In this document: positions 45,078 to 54,305 of the stretch, piece by piece
Layout of the letters: the number at the start of each line of letters is the position of its first letter
Position numbering within the stretch: the stretch's first letter is position 1
Source of the DNA: Burkholderia savannae
Lineage (GTDB): Bacteria > Pseudomonadota > Gammaproteobacteria > Burkholderiales > Burkholderiaceae
Assembly: GCF_001524445.2 (NCBI RefSeq)
Contig: NZ_CP013417.1
Location: 3,534,001 to 3,598,000, forward strand
Direction of reading: 5' to 3'
DNA length: 64,000 bases
The notes under the pieces: generated by a model
The model's input: the letters and a program-made list of their open reading frames with translations, nothing else
The model's database searches: none
Told to the model about the DNA's origin: nothing
Program-made: the position numbers and the translations under genes

Positions 45078-45843
45078 TCGATTGTTCCAGTGCCTGCTGC
45101 GGCGATGCGGCGGCCGCGGTTGCGCCGTCGAGGTTGGCGATCAGACGGCGCACGAGCGTCCGTGAGACTTCGTGCCAGTCGGCGGTCGCGCCGAGGCTTG
45201 CCATGTCGACCGTTTCGAGCCCCGCGTAGCCGCACGGGTTGATCGCGAGAAACGGGCGCAGATCCATCTTCACGTTCACGCTCAGCCCGTGATAGCTGCA
45301 GCCGTTGCGAATCTTGAGGCCGAGCGCAGCGATCTTCGCGCCCCGATGCGGCCCCGATTCCACGTAGATCCCGGGCGCGCCGGCCTTGCGGACCGACGCG
45401 AGATTATACGCCGCGAGCGTCTCGATCACGGCCTCCTCGATCCGCGTGACGAGGGTGCGCACCATCAGCTTGCGCCGCCTCAAATCGACGAGCAGATAAG
45501 CGACGATTTGCCCCGGGCCGTGGTAGGTGATCTGTCCGCCGCGGTCGACCTTCACGAGCGGCACGCCGCTGTCGGCGACGAGCAGGTGCGCGGGGTTGCC
45601 GGCCTGGCCGAGCGTGTAGACGGGCGGATGCTCGACCACCCAGATTTCGTCGTCGGTGTCCGGCGTGCGCGCGTCGGTGAACGAGCGCATCGCGTCGAAG
45701 CACGCTTCGTACGGCGTCTCGCCGAGCCAGCGGACCGTGACGGGCAGCGCGGACGATGGGCGGGCGCAGGCAGACGCGGCGGCGTCGGGCGCGGGGGGCG
45801 CGTCGGAGGCGGGAGGCACGATGGAAACCGGCGAGGCTGACAT
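45070..45843 (-). CDS. lipB: Octanoyl-[ACP]:protein N-octanoyltransferase
   Basis: A 257-residue LipB that moves octanoate from ACP to lipoyl domains. Motifs: [39 protein letters not shown] (cofactor-transfer region), the catalytic Lys in KIAALGLKI and the catalytic Cys in [12 protein letters not shown]. An Ala/Pro-rich N-terminal ~35 residues precede the fold. ATG 45843 ([11 protein letters not shown]) was chosen; the longer frame upstream reads through a shadow of the next gene. Coupled to lipA. Confidence 0.97.
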   Translation of the reverse strand: MSASPVSIVPPASDAPPAPDAAASACARPSSALPVTVRWLGETPYEACFDAMRSFTDARTPDTDDEIWVVEHPPVYTLGQAGNPAHLLVADSGVPLVKVDRGGQITYHGPGQIVAYLLVDLRRRKLMVRTLVTRIEEAVIETLAAYNLASVRKAGAPGIYVESGPHRGAKIAALGLKIRNGCSYHGLSVNVKMDLRPFLAINPCGYAGLETVDMASLGATADWHEVSRTLVRRLIANLDGATAAAASPQQALEQSND

Positions 45844-45929
45844 GGGCGGTAGTTTACCGAAAACCCATGCCCCTCGCCGGTGCCCGATGGAGACCGGCCG
45901 CGCGGCGGCGCGCGCCGGGCGGAGAATGC

Positions 45930-46256
45930 TCAGACCGTGCGCCACCCGTCGCGAAAGAGCGCGGCGAACCGCGCCGCGAGCCGCAACAGGCCGGACACGG
46001 CTGCCTGCTGCGGCGGCACCGCGATCGAGAACGACACGCACGCGCTCGCCGCGCCGTCGGCGCTCAGCCACAGGCGCTCGCCGCGCCGCAGCTTCAGCGT
46101 CTCGCCCGGAGACAGGAAATAATCGGCGATGTCGTTGCTGCGCGTCGCCCACACGGGCGCGCCGCGCACCGCAAGCCGCGTGCTGCGCGCGACCTTCATC
46201 GGCACCGTTTCGCCGGGCTGGATCTCGAACGTGATGCTTGAAGAAATCTCTCTCAT
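45930..46256 (-). CDS. DUF2917 domain protein
   Basis: A 108-residue protein from ATG 46256 ([22 protein letters not shown]). The core [34 protein letters not shown] stretch has the paired beta-strand pattern of DUF2917, a small domain common in beta-proteobacteria and without known function; it looks like a cupin-related fold from the strand pattern, which is a guess. Divergent from a GcvA-like LysR gene (102 bp between starts). Confidence 0.8.
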   Translation of the reverse strand: MREISSSITFEIQPGETVPMKVARSTRLAVRGAPVWATRSNDIADYFLSPGETLKLRRGERLWLSADGAASACVSFSIAVPPQQAAVSGLLRLAARFAALFRDGWRTV

Positions 46257-46357
46257 GACAGCCTCCGCCAAAAATGCTCCAGTGGCTACAATCGTAGTGT
46301 GCATAAGGCTTTGCACAAAACGATCGATTTTCACGTGCTTGTGAGAAAAACTAACCG

Positions 46358-47323
46358 ATGAGCGTCCGTCAACTGCCGATGCTGAACGCGCTGCGCGTGT
46401 TCGAAGCCGCCGCGCGGCACGAGAGCTTCTCGCGCGCGGCCGACGAGCTGTCCGTCACGCACGGCGCGGTCAGCCACCAGATGCGCGCGCTCGAAGCGGA
46501 GCTCGGCGTGCAATTGTTCGCGCGGCACGGCAAGCGGCTCACGCTGACGGACGCGGGCGGCCGCTACGCGCAGCAGGTGCGCGCCGCGCTGACGCTCCTC
46601 GCCGACGCGACCCGCGACATCCGCGCGACCGACCGCGACAAGCGGCTCATCGTGTCGACGCTGCCGTCGTTCGCCGCGCGCTGGATCACGCCGCGGATCG
46701 GCCCGTTCATCGAGCGGCATCCGGAAATCGATCTCGAATTGCGGGCGAGCGATGCGCTTGTCGACTTCGCGCGCGACGACGTCGACGTCGCGATCCGCTT
46801 CGGCTACGGCGTCTATCCGGGGCTGTACGTCGAGCCGCTCCTCGACGAGACGTTTTTTCCCGTCTGCGCGCCGGCGCTCAACGGCGGCGTGCTGCCCGAG
46901 ACGCCCGCCGATCTCGTGCGCTACCCGCTGCTGCGCTCGGACGACGAGCTGTGGCGGCCGTGGTTCGACGCGGCGGGCCTCGACACGCTGACGGAGCCGA
47001 AGCGCGGCGTGCTGTATCAGGATTCGTCGAATCTGCTGCAGGCGGCGATCGACGGCCAGGGCATCGCGCTCGTGCGGCGCTCGCTCGCGGTGCCGGAGGT
47101 GGCGGCGGGAAGGATCGTGCGGCTGTTCGACATCGCGGGGCCGAGCCCGTGGCACTACTTCTTCGTGTGCCCGCCGTCGCTCGCGCAAACGCCGCGCGTG
47201 CAGGCGTTCCGGACGTGGCTGCTGGAGGAAATCGCGCGCTTCAAGGTGCTGTGCGCGACGCAGGAGGCGCAGCACGCGGCGGCCTACGCGGCCGCGCGTG
47301 CGCAAAGAAGGGAAAGGGACTAG
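46358..47323 (+). CDS. GcvA-like LysR-family transcriptional regulator
   Basis: A 321-residue LysR protein of the GcvA subgroup: start MSVRQLPMLNALRVFEAAARHESFSRAADELSVTHGAVSHQMRALEAELGVQLFARHGKRLTLTDAG and effector domain with PSFAARWITPRIGPFIERHPEIDLELRASDALVDFARDDVDVAIRFGYG. The C-terminal 35 residues are Ala/Arg-rich beyond the fold. Its target is unclear; the divergent DUF2917 gene is the positional candidate. No gcvTHP operon is in the window. Confidence 0.92.
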   Translation: MSVRQLPMLNALRVFEAAARHESFSRAADELSVTHGAVSHQMRALEAELGVQLFARHGKRLTLTDAGGRYAQQVRAALTLLADATRDIRATDRDKRLIVSTLPSFAARWITPRIGPFIERHPEIDLELRASDALVDFARDDVDVAIRFGYGVYPGLYVEPLLDETFFPVCAPALNGGVLPETPADLVRYPLLRSDDELWRPWFDAAGLDTLTEPKRGVLYQDSSNLLQAAIDGQGIALVRRSLAVPEVAAGRIVRLFDIAGPSPWHYFFVCPPSLAQTPRVQAFRTWLLEEIARFKVLCATQEAQHAAAYAAARAQRRERD

Positions 47324-47333
47324 CGGCCCGCCG

Positions 47334-47642
47334 TCACAGGACGACCTTCACCATCGGGTGGCCCGTCAGCGCGCGGTAGATGTTGTCGAGCTGCTCCTGG
47401 CTCGTCGCGCGCACGGTGATCGTGAGGCCCGTGTAGTTGCCGCCGCTCGACGCGCGCTCCTCGATCTTCTCGAGATCGATCTCGTTGTCGTGGACGCTCA
47501 CGACCTTGAAGATCGTGTCCTTGAACTCCGGATGCGCGCGGCCCATCACCTTGATCGGGAAGTCGCACGGAAATTCGAGCAGCGTTTCCTTGGGCGTCGC
47601 GATTTCGCCCGTCAGCTCGACGGTCTTGTTCGGTTCGGTCAT
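47334..47642 (-). CDS. DUF493 family protein (YbeD-like)
   Basis: A 102-residue ferredoxin-fold DUF493 protein. EFPCDFPIKVMGRAHPEF, YTGLTITVRATSQEQLDNIYRALTGHPMVKVVL match the YbeD family, proposed in E. coli to have a role in lipoate or envelope metabolism without firm function. It is commonly found next to lipB in other bacteria; here it is separated from lipB by the DUF2917/LysR pair and is co-oriented with the dat gene (30 bp upstream). Start ATG 47642 has GGAGAACGAC. Confidence 0.9.
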   Translation of the reverse strand: MTEPNKTVELTGEIATPKETLLEFPCDFPIKVMGRAHPEFKDTIFKVVSVHDNEIDLEKIEERASSGGNYTGLTITVRATSQEQLDNIYRALTGHPMVKVVL

Positions 47643-47672
47643 GTCGTTCTCCACGCGTCGGCGGCGGCCCGC

Positions 47673-48584
47673 TCAGACGCTTTCCATCTCGCGCGCCTTC
47701 GCGCGCTGGTACGCGGCGTACAGCGCCTCGAACACCGGCCCCGGCCGGCCGCCCTGCACGGGCAGATCGTCGAGCAGGGTCACGGGCAGGATTTCCTTCG
47801 TCGCCGACGTGAGCAGGATCTCGTCGGCCGCGCGCAGCTCCGCCTCGTTGATGTCGCGCGCGACGAAGCGTATCCCGCATTCGTCGGCGAGCTCCTCGAC
47901 GAGCGAGTAGCGAATCCCTTCGAGGATCTTGTTGCTGCGCGGCGGCGCGATCAGCTCGCCGTTCTTCACGATCCACACGTTCGACGACGAGCCTTCCGTC
48001 ACGTTGCCGTCGCGCAGCTGGATCGTCTCGATCGCGTCGTGCTCCGCCGCATGCTGCGCCATCAGCACGTTGCCGAGCAGCGACACCGATTTGATGTCGC
48101 AATGCAGCCACCGGCGGTCCTCGGCCGACGCGCAGCGCACGCCCTGCGCGCGCTGCGCGTCGGTCGGCAGTGCGAGCGGGCTCACCATCGCGAACACCGT
48201 CGGCACCGCGTTCGCCGGAAACGCGTGGCCGCGCTTCGCGACGCCGCGCGTCACCTGAATGTAGACGATCGCGTGCTGGCCGTCGCCGAGCGCCGCCGCG
48301 TTCGCGTCGACGAGCTGCGCGACGAGCGCGCGCCAGCCCGCCTCGTCGTGCGGATCGGCGATGCCGATCCTCTTCAGGCTGCGCGCGAGCCGCGCGAGAT
48401 GCTGCGCGATCCGGAACGGCGCGCGGCGCGCGCCGTCCGCGTAGATCGGCACGACTTCGTACACGCCGTCGCCGAAGATGAAGCCGCGGTCGAGCACCGG
48501 CACGCGCGCTTCGGCGAGCGGCACCAGCGCTTCCTGCGATGCGATGCTCAGATAGACGATCGGTTCGATGTCGGCTTGACTCAT
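47673..48584 (-). CDS. dat: D-amino acid aminotransferase (class IV)
   Basis: A 303-residue class IV PLP aminotransferase. The front block VPVLDRGFIFGDGVYEVVPIYAD and the PLP Lys in CDIKSVSLLGNVLM, then EGSSSNVWIVKNGEL and LTSATKEILPVTLLDD, are typical for D-alanine/D-glutamate transaminases rather than IlvE. It would supply D-glutamate or turn over D-alanine. It lies just upstream of the DUF493 gene and downstream of the D,D-carboxypeptidase gene on the same strand, a layout usual in Burkholderia. Confidence 0.92.
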   Translation of the reverse strand: MSQADIEPIVYLSIASQEALVPLAEARVPVLDRGFIFGDGVYEVVPIYADGARRAPFRIAQHLARLARSLKRIGIADPHDEAGWRALVAQLVDANAAALGDGQHAIVYIQVTRGVAKRGHAFPANAVPTVFAMVSPLALPTDAQRAQGVRCASAEDRRWLHCDIKSVSLLGNVLMAQHAAEHDAIETIQLRDGNVTEGSSSNVWIVKNGELIAPPRSNKILEGIRYSLVEELADECGIRFVARDINEAELRAADEILLTSATKEILPVTLLDDLPVQGGRPGPVFEALYAAYQRAKAREMESV

Positions 48585-48625
48585 GACGTTCAACGGCGGT
48601 GGAAATCGTGACGAAGGGCAAGGGT

Positions 48626-48660
48626 TGCCTGCGGGCCGGGTTCGCCCCGGCCCGCAGGCA
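48626..48660. terminator. 15-bp inverted repeat between dacC-like and dat genes
   Basis: TGCCTGCGGGCCGGG / CCCGGCCCGCAGGCA with a TTCGC loop. A long GC-rich stem but no strong T-run follows. Likely a terminator or attenuator for the carboxypeptidase gene; read-through into dat is possible. Confidence 0.6.
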
Positions 48661-48670
48661 TGCGGACAGC

Positions 48671-49981
48671 TTACTTCTTTTTGCTGAACATCAGCAGGAT
48701 CGAATCCCAGATGCGGCCGAAGAGGCCCGCTTCCGGCACCGGCTGCAGCGCGACGACCGGGAATTCCGCGACCGTCTTGCCGTCGGCGACGAGCTTCACC
48801 GAGCCGACCGCCTGGCCGTCCGCGAGCGGCGCGATGAGCGGCGCGTTCAGCGCGACTTCCGGCTTCACCTTGTCCGCCAGGCCGCGCGGCACGGTGATGA
48901 ACTGATCCTTCTTCACGCCGACCTGCACGTTGTTGCTCTTGCCCTTGTAGACGCGCGGCGTGTCAATCGGCTGGCCGGCCTTGTACAGACGCACCGAATC
49001 GAACGCGGTGTAGCCGTAGTTCAGCATCTTCATGCTGTCCTGCACGCGGTCGCTTTCCTTCGTCTCGCCCATCATCACGGTGACGAGGCGGCGCGTCGCG
49101 TCGGCCGCGCCCGGCAGCGAGCGCTTCGCCGACGCGATCAGGCAGTAGCCCGCCGCCTGCGTGTGGCCGGTCTTCAGGCCGTCGACGGTCGGATCGAGCC
49201 ACAGCAGGCGGTTGCGGTTCGGCTGCTTGATGTTGTTGTACGCGAATTCCTTCACCGAGAAGATGCTGTAGTAGTCGGGATAATCGCGGATCAGGTGCGT
49301 CGACAGCTTCGCGAGGTCGCCCGCCGTCGTGTAGTGGTTCGGGTCGGGCATCCCGTTCACGTCGGCGAAGTGCGTGTTCGCCATCCCGAGGCGCTGCGCC
49401 TCGGCGTTCATCATGTTGACGAACTGCGCCTCGCTGCCGCCGACGAGCTCGGCGAGCGCGATCGCGGCGTCGTTGCCCGACTGGATGATCATCCCGTAGA
49501 CGAGGTCGTGCACGCTGACGGGCTTGTTCGCCTCGATGAACATCCGCGACTCGTCGCGGCCGACGCGGCGCACCGCCTCGCTCGGCGTGACGATCTGCTC
49601 CATCGTGATCTTCTTCGCGTCGAGCGCCTCGAACACGAGGTACGCCGTCATCAGCTTGGTGAGCGACGCCGGCTCGACGCGCTCGTCGGCGTTGCCCGAT
49701 GCGAGCACCTGATTGCTCGACGCGTCGACGAGCACCCACGAGCGCGCGTTCACGCCGGGCGGCGGCACCGCGCCCGGCACGTACGTGGCGGGCGCGCCCG
49801 TCGGCGCGGCGGCGGGCGCGGCGGCCGCGTGCTTCGCCTTCGCGGCGGGCTTGGCCTGCGCGACGGCGATCGTCGACACGAGCGCGGCGGGCAGCACGAC
49901 GCCGAGCGCGACGTTACGCGCGGCGACGGCAATGGCGGTGGAGGAAGCGAGTGACGTGAGGCCGAGGGAAGACAGACGCAT
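48671..49981 (-). CDS. dacC: D-alanyl-D-alanine carboxypeptidase (PBP5/6 class)
   Basis: A 436-residue S11 penicillin-binding protein that trims the terminal D-Ala of peptidoglycan pentapeptides. Motifs: SxxK in EPASLTKLMTAYLVFEA, SxN in MIIQSGNDAAIALAELVGG, and KTG in TVDGLKTGHTQAAGYC. N-terminal signal then an Ala/Lys-rich stretch (AAPAAAPTGAPAT). The C-terminal PBP5-type beta domain and amphipathic anchor (GLFGRIWDSILLMFSKKK) attach it to the inner membrane. ATG 49981. The dacA/dacC split cannot be made from sequence alone. Confidence 0.96.
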   Translation of the reverse strand: MRLSSLGLTSLASSTAIAVAARNVALGVVLPAALVSTIAVAQAKPAAKAKHAAAAPAAAPTGAPATYVPGAVPPPGVNARSWVLVDASSNQVLASGNADERVEPASLTKLMTAYLVFEALDAKKITMEQIVTPSEAVRRVGRDESRMFIEANKPVSVHDLVYGMIIQSGNDAAIALAELVGGSEAQFVNMMNAEAQRLGMANTHFADVNGMPDPNHYTTAGDLAKLSTHLIRDYPDYYSIFSVKEFAYNNIKQPNRNRLLWLDPTVDGLKTGHTQAAGYCLIASAKRSLPGAADATRRLVTVMMGETKESDRVQDSMKMLNYGYTAFDSVRLYKAGQPIDTPRVYKGKSNNVQVGVKKDQFITVPRGLADKVKPEVALNAPLIAPLADGQAVGSVKLVADGKTVAEFPVVALQPVPEAGLFGRIWDSILLMFSKKK

Positions 49982-50363
49982 ATCGATTCAGGCTGATGGC
50001 AGAAATGTGCAGCGCGCACGGGGCGCGCGGTTGAAAGGCCGGGCGGCGGCGTTCCTGCGGCATTTCTGGGAAGGAAGGCTCGCGAAACGCGCCGATTGGA
50101 CAGGCGGCGGCGCAATCGGTTCGCAGAGCGAAAAGCGGCGCGGCGGCCTGCACGGCGCATCGGACGTCCGTGCGGACGGGCCGACGCAAAACCCGGCCAT
50201 TATACGGAAGTTCGCCGCGGCGCTTTTCGGGATTGGGGAGCTTGCCGCGCGGCGGGCGGTGTGATGCGGTTGCGCCGGGCCGGCCTATCGGGCGAGCGCC
50301 GGCCGGCTGACGGGCGATCGCCGCCGGCGCGAGCGACGATCGCGGCGCGCGTCAGCGTCAGCG
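49982..50363. other. Intergenic, no gene seen
   Basis: 382 bp between the dacC-like start and the hydrolase stop. It should hold the dacC promoter. A triple GCGTCA run at 50351-50370 is the only pattern seen. Confidence 0.5.
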
Positions 50364-51008
50364 TCAGCGCCACGCGCCGACGACGACGCGCTTCAGGATA
50401 TGCAGCTTGCGATGGAAGAAATGCTCGGCGCCCGGAATCACGACGACGGGCAGCTCCTGCGGCCGCGCCCAATCATAGACCGACGCGATCGGCACCGTGT
50501 CGTCGTTTTCGCCGTGGATCACGATCGTATCCTCCGGCACGTCGGCGACCTGCCAGCGGCTCGCCGCCGTGCCGACGAACACCATCCGCTCGATCGCCTG
50601 TCCGGCGTCGCGCAGCCGCTTGCCGACGTGCGACAGCACGAACGTGCCGAACGAGAAGCCCGCGAGCACGATCGGCAGATCCGCGTGCCCGGGCAGCGTG
50701 CGCATGTGCGCGAGCACCGCGAGCAGATCGTCGACTTCGCCGACGCCGTCGTCGTGCTCGCCTTGCGTCGCGCCGACGCCGCGAAAATTCGAGCGGATCA
50801 CCGCGTAGTTCAACTGGACGAAGATGCGCGCGAGCGTCTGCGCGACCTTGTTGTCCATCGTGCCGCCGAAGAGCGGATGCGGATGCGCGACGAGCGCGAT
50901 CCCGCGGGGCGCGGCCGAGCCGTCGCGCACGGCGTCGGGCAGGTCGATCGCGATCTCGATGTGGCCGACGGGGCCGGCGATCAGGGATTTCTGGGTGTAG
51001 GCGTTCAT
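50364..51008 (-). CDS. Small alpha/beta hydrolase (dienelactone/YqiA-like)
   Basis: A 214-residue hydrolase with the N-terminal strand GIALVAHPHPLFGGTMDNKV, the nucleophile elbow VLAGFSFGTFVLSHV (Ser) and the C-terminal acid/His parts IVIHGENDDTVPIAS and VIPGAEHFFHRKL. Homologues are annotated as CocE/NonD or dienelactone hydrolase-like; substrate unknown. It lies 35 bp after the ferredoxin gene, likely co-transcribed. Confidence 0.9.
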   Translation of the reverse strand: MNAYTQKSLIAGPVGHIEIAIDLPDAVRDGSAAPRGIALVAHPHPLFGGTMDNKVAQTLARIFVQLNYAVIRSNFRGVGATQGEHDDGVGEVDDLLAVLAHMRTLPGHADLPIVLAGFSFGTFVLSHVGKRLRDAGQAIERMVFVGTAASRWQVADVPEDTIVIHGENDDTVPIASVYDWARPQELPVVVIPGAEHFFHRKLHILKRVVVGAWR

Positions 51009-51043
51009 GCTGCTGCGTGCGGGGCGATTCGAAAAAACGGGGC

Positions 51044-51373
51044 TCAGATTCTCAGGCGCTCGACGACCTGGCCGTCGCGCAGATGCGATTCGACGATCTC
51101 GTCGATGTCGTTCTTGTCGACGTACGTGTACCAGGTGCCCTCCGGATAGACGACGATGACGGGGCCTTCCTCGCAGCGGTCGAGGCAGCCCGCCTTGTTG
51201 ACGCGCACCTTGCCCGCGCCCGCGAGGCCGAGCTCCTTGACGCGCTTCTTCGCGTACTCCTGCATGTCCTGCGCGCCGCAGTTCGCGCAGCTCGGGCGCT
51301 CGGCGCCCTTTTCGCGCTGGTTCAGGCAGAAGAAGACGTGGTGTTGGTAGTAGGGTTCCATGATGTGGCTCAT
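51044..51373 (-). CDS. Thioredoxin-like [2Fe-2S] ferredoxin
   Basis: A 109-residue shethna-type 2Fe-2S ferredoxin of the NuoE-like fold. Cysteines CLNQREKGAERPSCANC and later CLDRCEEGP give the C-x12-C, C-x3-C cluster pattern of this family. Start MSHIMEPYYQHHVFFC (51373) or the internal ATG 51361. Operon with the hydrolase. Partner unknown; such proteins may help anaerobic iron-sulfur or stress responses. Confidence 0.92.
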   Translation of the reverse strand: MSHIMEPYYQHHVFFCLNQREKGAERPSCANCGAQDMQEYAKKRVKELGLAGAGKVRVNKAGCLDRCEEGPVIVVYPEGTWYTYVDKNDIDEIVESHLRDGQVVERLRI

Positions 51374-51452
51374 TGCGTGCGGGCGCCGCGTGAGCGACCG
51401 GCGTTATCGGACAGAAGCGATCGGACGGATTCGGCAGGCGAGTCGTGGCCGA

Positions 51453-52646
51453 TTATAGCGACCGGCGCCGTTTGCCGCTGACGCCGCGCGCGGCGCGCGA
51501 CGCGCGCCTCGCGAGCCACGCGCGTTCCGCGCGGCCGGCGAGCCAGACGAGCGCCGCATAGGGCCAAATCCACGCGAGCCAGCGCGCGATGCTGTTGAAG
51601 TGCACGTAGCGGCCCTGCTGCCAGCCGGACAGCGCGAAATCGAAGAACGGATTGACGGGCAGCACGTTGACGAGCGCGAGCGCGACGGCGAGCGCCGCCG
51701 CGGCGAGCGACGCGCGCCACGCGCCCGGCAGCCGCAGCGCGACGAGCGCGGCGGCGAGCCCCGCCGCGATGCCGCGCAGCGCGCCGGGGCTCGCCCAGTC
51801 GAACACGAGGCCCGTGTGCGACTGCATGAAGGTCGCGGCCGCCTTCAGCGCGAGCGCGAACGCGGTGAAGCCGACGACGAGCCGCACGCGCGGCGCGCGC
51901 TCGCGCATCGCGAGCGACGCAACCGCGAGCGACGCGAACAGGCCGAGCGCGGCGAGCAGCGTTTCCCACGCGGAATCGGACAGCAGGCCGTCGAGCCGGT
52001 CCGGCCACGCGGGCAGATTCCAAGCGTTCGGCGCCCATGCGAGGAGCGCGCCGCGCATCGACACGTCGGCGCTCTCCCAGAGCTCGCTCGGCCAATCGCC
52101 GATGCCGAACAGGAACGGCGACGGAAACAGGATCGCGCCTGCCCACAGCGCGGCGAGAAAGAGCGGCGTCGACGCATCGCGCTCGAACCACGCGAAGCGC
52201 ACGCGCCGCACGGCGCCGCGCTCGATCAGCGCGGTCGCGGCGGGCGCGGCCGCCGCCGCGCCGACGAGCGCGCCGAGCGCATTCGCCGCGAGATCGAGGT
52301 TCGACGACACGCGCGTCGGCAGATAGGTCTGCAGCGCCTCCATCGCGCCCGACAGCAGCGCGCCCGACAGCATCGCGACGAGCACGGCCGGCACGCCGCG
52401 CAGCGGATAGAGCGCGAGCACCGCGAGCGCGCCGAACGGCAGATAGCCGATCACGTTGGTGACGACGTCGAACGCGGTCAGATAGCGCGGCAGCGGCGCG
52501 AGCAGATAGTCGAACGGGCCGATGCCGAGCGAGCGCCAGCCCGTGAACGGATAGAGCGACGCATAGACGACGAGCGCCGCGTAGACGGCGAACGCCTGAC
52601 GCGCGAGCGTCGAATGGCGGCGCTGCCGGCGCGCGGCGGGGGTCAT
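51453..52646 (-). CDS. VanZ-family integral membrane protein
   Basis: A 397-residue protein with about ten hydrophobic helices. The N-terminal third (QAFAVYAALVVYASLYPFTGWRS, then TAFDVVTNVIGYLPFGALAVLAL and MEALQTYLPTRVSSNLDLAANALGALVG) is the VanZ-like domain. VanZ gives teicoplanin resistance in enterococci; most distant homologues have unknown function. The protein is longer than a single VanZ domain. It lies 49 bp after the lipoprotein gene at the 3' end of the mla operon; start ATG 52646 was chosen because the longer frame overlaps it. Confidence 0.82.
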   Translation of the reverse strand: MTPAARRQRRHSTLARQAFAVYAALVVYASLYPFTGWRSLGIGPFDYLLAPLPRYLTAFDVVTNVIGYLPFGALAVLALYPLRGVPAVLVAMLSGALLSGAMEALQTYLPTRVSSNLDLAANALGALVGAAAAAPAATALIERGAVRRVRFAWFERDASTPLFLAALWAGAILFPSPFLFGIGDWPSELWESADVSMRGALLAWAPNAWNLPAWPDRLDGLLSDSAWETLLAALGLFASLAVASLAMRERAPRVRLVVGFTAFALALKAAATFMQSHTGLVFDWASPGALRGIAAGLAAALVALRLPGAWRASLAAAALAVALALVNVLPVNPFFDFALSGWQQGRYVHFNSIARWLAWIWPYAALVWLAGRAERAWLARRASRAARGVSGKRRRSL

Positions 52647-52695
52647 CTCGGCGGCGCCGCGCACGGCGCGGCAAGCGCGGCGTGCGCGGCGGCGT

Positions 52696-53334
52696 TCATG
52701 GCGCGGCGGCGTACGCCTGGACGCCGAGCCACGCGACGAGCTGCGCGACGAGATCGTCGCTCGCCGCGGCAAGCGCCTGCGCGCCGCCCGCCGCATCCGG
52801 CGTGCTCGCCGGCGCGCGCGACACGAACGTGCGCTGGCCGAGCACCCGGCCTTCCTGCGTGAGCGTCGCGCGCGCGGTGACGGCCGCGTGGCTCTCCGAG
52901 CGGCCGTCGAACACCTGCTCGAACTCGGACAGCTCGACCTTCAGCACGGGCGCGCGCACGCTGTCCTCGCCCTCGAGCACCGCGCCGCGCCGCGACAGCG
53001 CGCCGCGCAGCCGCTGCGTCAGTAGTTGCGCGGGCGGCGCCGTCCATTTGCTGTCGCGGTAGACGGCGATCCGCTGCGCGTCCGAATACGCGAGCCGATA
53101 GACGAAGCGCTCCGAGTTGAGCGCGTCGGGCGCGCTCACGTCGAGCACCTTGAGCGCGGGCGCCGTGCCCGCCGTCGCGGCCGGCTGCGCCGGACCGAGA
53201 TCGTAGCGGATGTTCGAGAGCGCGGCGGGCGTTCCCGCGCAGCCGCTCAGGCTCGCGATCGCGAGCGCCGCGGCGAGCGCGAGCGCCGGGCGGCCGCGGC
53301 GGAGGAAAAAACCTGACGTGTAGTGTGCGTGCAT
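52696..53334 (-). CDS. ABC transporter auxiliary lipoprotein (PqiC/ABC-type) of the Mla-like system
   Basis: A 212-residue lipoprotein: signal and lipobox LAIASLSGCAGT, then the ABC-auxiliary fold (SNIRYDLGPAQP and LKVLDVSAPDALNSERFVYRLAYSDAQRIAVYRDSKWTAPPAQLLTQRLR). Such lipoproteins (PqiC-like) act with MCE systems at the outer membrane. ATG 53334; TTG 53346 extension unlikely. It lies directly downstream of mlaD, 18 bp apart. Confidence 0.88.
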   Translation of the reverse strand: MHAHYTSGFFLRRGRPALALAAALAIASLSGCAGTPAALSNIRYDLGPAQPAATAGTAPALKVLDVSAPDALNSERFVYRLAYSDAQRIAVYRDSKWTAPPAQLLTQRLRGALSRRGAVLEGEDSVRAPVLKVELSEFEQVFDGRSESHAAVTARATLTQEGRVLGQRTFVSRAPASTPDAAGGAQALAAASDDLVAQLVAWLGVQAYAAAP

Positions 53335-53352
53335 CGCGAATTCCAAGAAAAC

Positions 53353-54282
53353 TTACTGGGCGGGCGCGGCGCCCGGCCACATGAATCCCGACTCGCCCGG
53401 ACCGGGCTCGGCCGCCGGCGTGCCGAACAGCAGGCTGCGCGGATTGCGGCCGACGTCGCCCGCGACATCCTTCAGCGTGCGCGATGCGTCGCCGACGTTC
53501 GTCGCGAGCGCGTTGAAGCGCGGCAGCGTGTCGTAGCGCACGCGCGCGCTCAGCTCGGCGAGCGTGTCGTTCATCGACACGAGCGCCTGCCCCGCGCGGT
53601 TCAGGTTCGCGACGAACGGCCCGCCCGGCGCGACGAGCGCGTCCGCCGATTCGAGCGCGTGGTTCACGTGCGCCATCGTCTGCGGCATTTGCGCGAGCGC
53701 GGGCTCGACCTGCTTCGACAATTGGGTGACGCCGTCGGCCGCATGCTGCATGCTCGCCGCGGTCGCCTTCAACTGGTCGCGCATCTCGGGCGACAGCATC
53801 TCGTTGACGCTCTTCGCGGCGATCTCCATCTGCTTGAGCAGCACGTCGCCGCGCTGCTGGAGCTGGTCGAACAGACTCGGGCGCATCGGAATCTGCGCGA
53901 CCGTCTTCGCCGACGTCGGCAGCGGCGCCTGATCGGCGCCCGTGTCGTCGAGCTGCACGAACGCGATGCCCGTCACGCCCTGGAAGCCGAGGCTGCCGAA
54001 CGTCGAGCGCGTGATCGGCGCGTTCGTGTCGACGAGAATGCGGATCACGATCTCGCCCGGATGCCCGCGGTCGAAGTTGATCGACTGCACCTTGCCGACG
54101 TCGAGCCCGCGATAGCGGACGGCCGCGTCGGGAAAGAGCCCGGTCACGCTCGAGCGCGACACGAGATCGTAAGGCACGCGCACCGTCCGATCGACGTTGA
54201 ACCAATAGACCGCCCCGACGATCGCGAGCAGCAGCCCGATCGTGAAGAGGCCGGCCCAGAACGCGTGTGATTTGTTTTCCAT
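53353..54282 (-). CDS. mlaD: MCE-domain protein (MlaD family)
   Basis: A 309-residue MCE protein. N-terminal anchor WAGLFTIGLLLAIVGAVYWF, MCE domain (VPYDLVSRSSVTGLFPDAAVRYRGLDVGKVQSI), then a long helical tail with an amphipathic coil (EMRDQLKATAASMQHAADGVTQLSKQV). E. coli MlaD is shorter; the tail resembles YebT/PqiB helices that form a tunnel for lipids. ATG 54282. Third gene of mlaE-mlaF-mlaD. Confidence 0.93.
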   Translation of the reverse strand: MENKSHAFWAGLFTIGLLLAIVGAVYWFNVDRTVRVPYDLVSRSSVTGLFPDAAVRYRGLDVGKVQSINFDRGHPGEIVIRILVDTNAPITRSTFGSLGFQGVTGIAFVQLDDTGADQAPLPTSAKTVAQIPMRPSLFDQLQQRGDVLLKQMEIAAKSVNEMLSPEMRDQLKATAASMQHAADGVTQLSKQVEPALAQMPQTMAHVNHALESADALVAPGGPFVANLNRAGQALVSMNDTLAELSARVRYDTLPRFNALATNVGDASRTLKDVAGDVGRNPRSLLFGTPAAEPGPGESGFMWPGAAPAQ

Positions 54283-54305
54283 GCTGGGGTTCCCTCGTGT
54301 TCGTA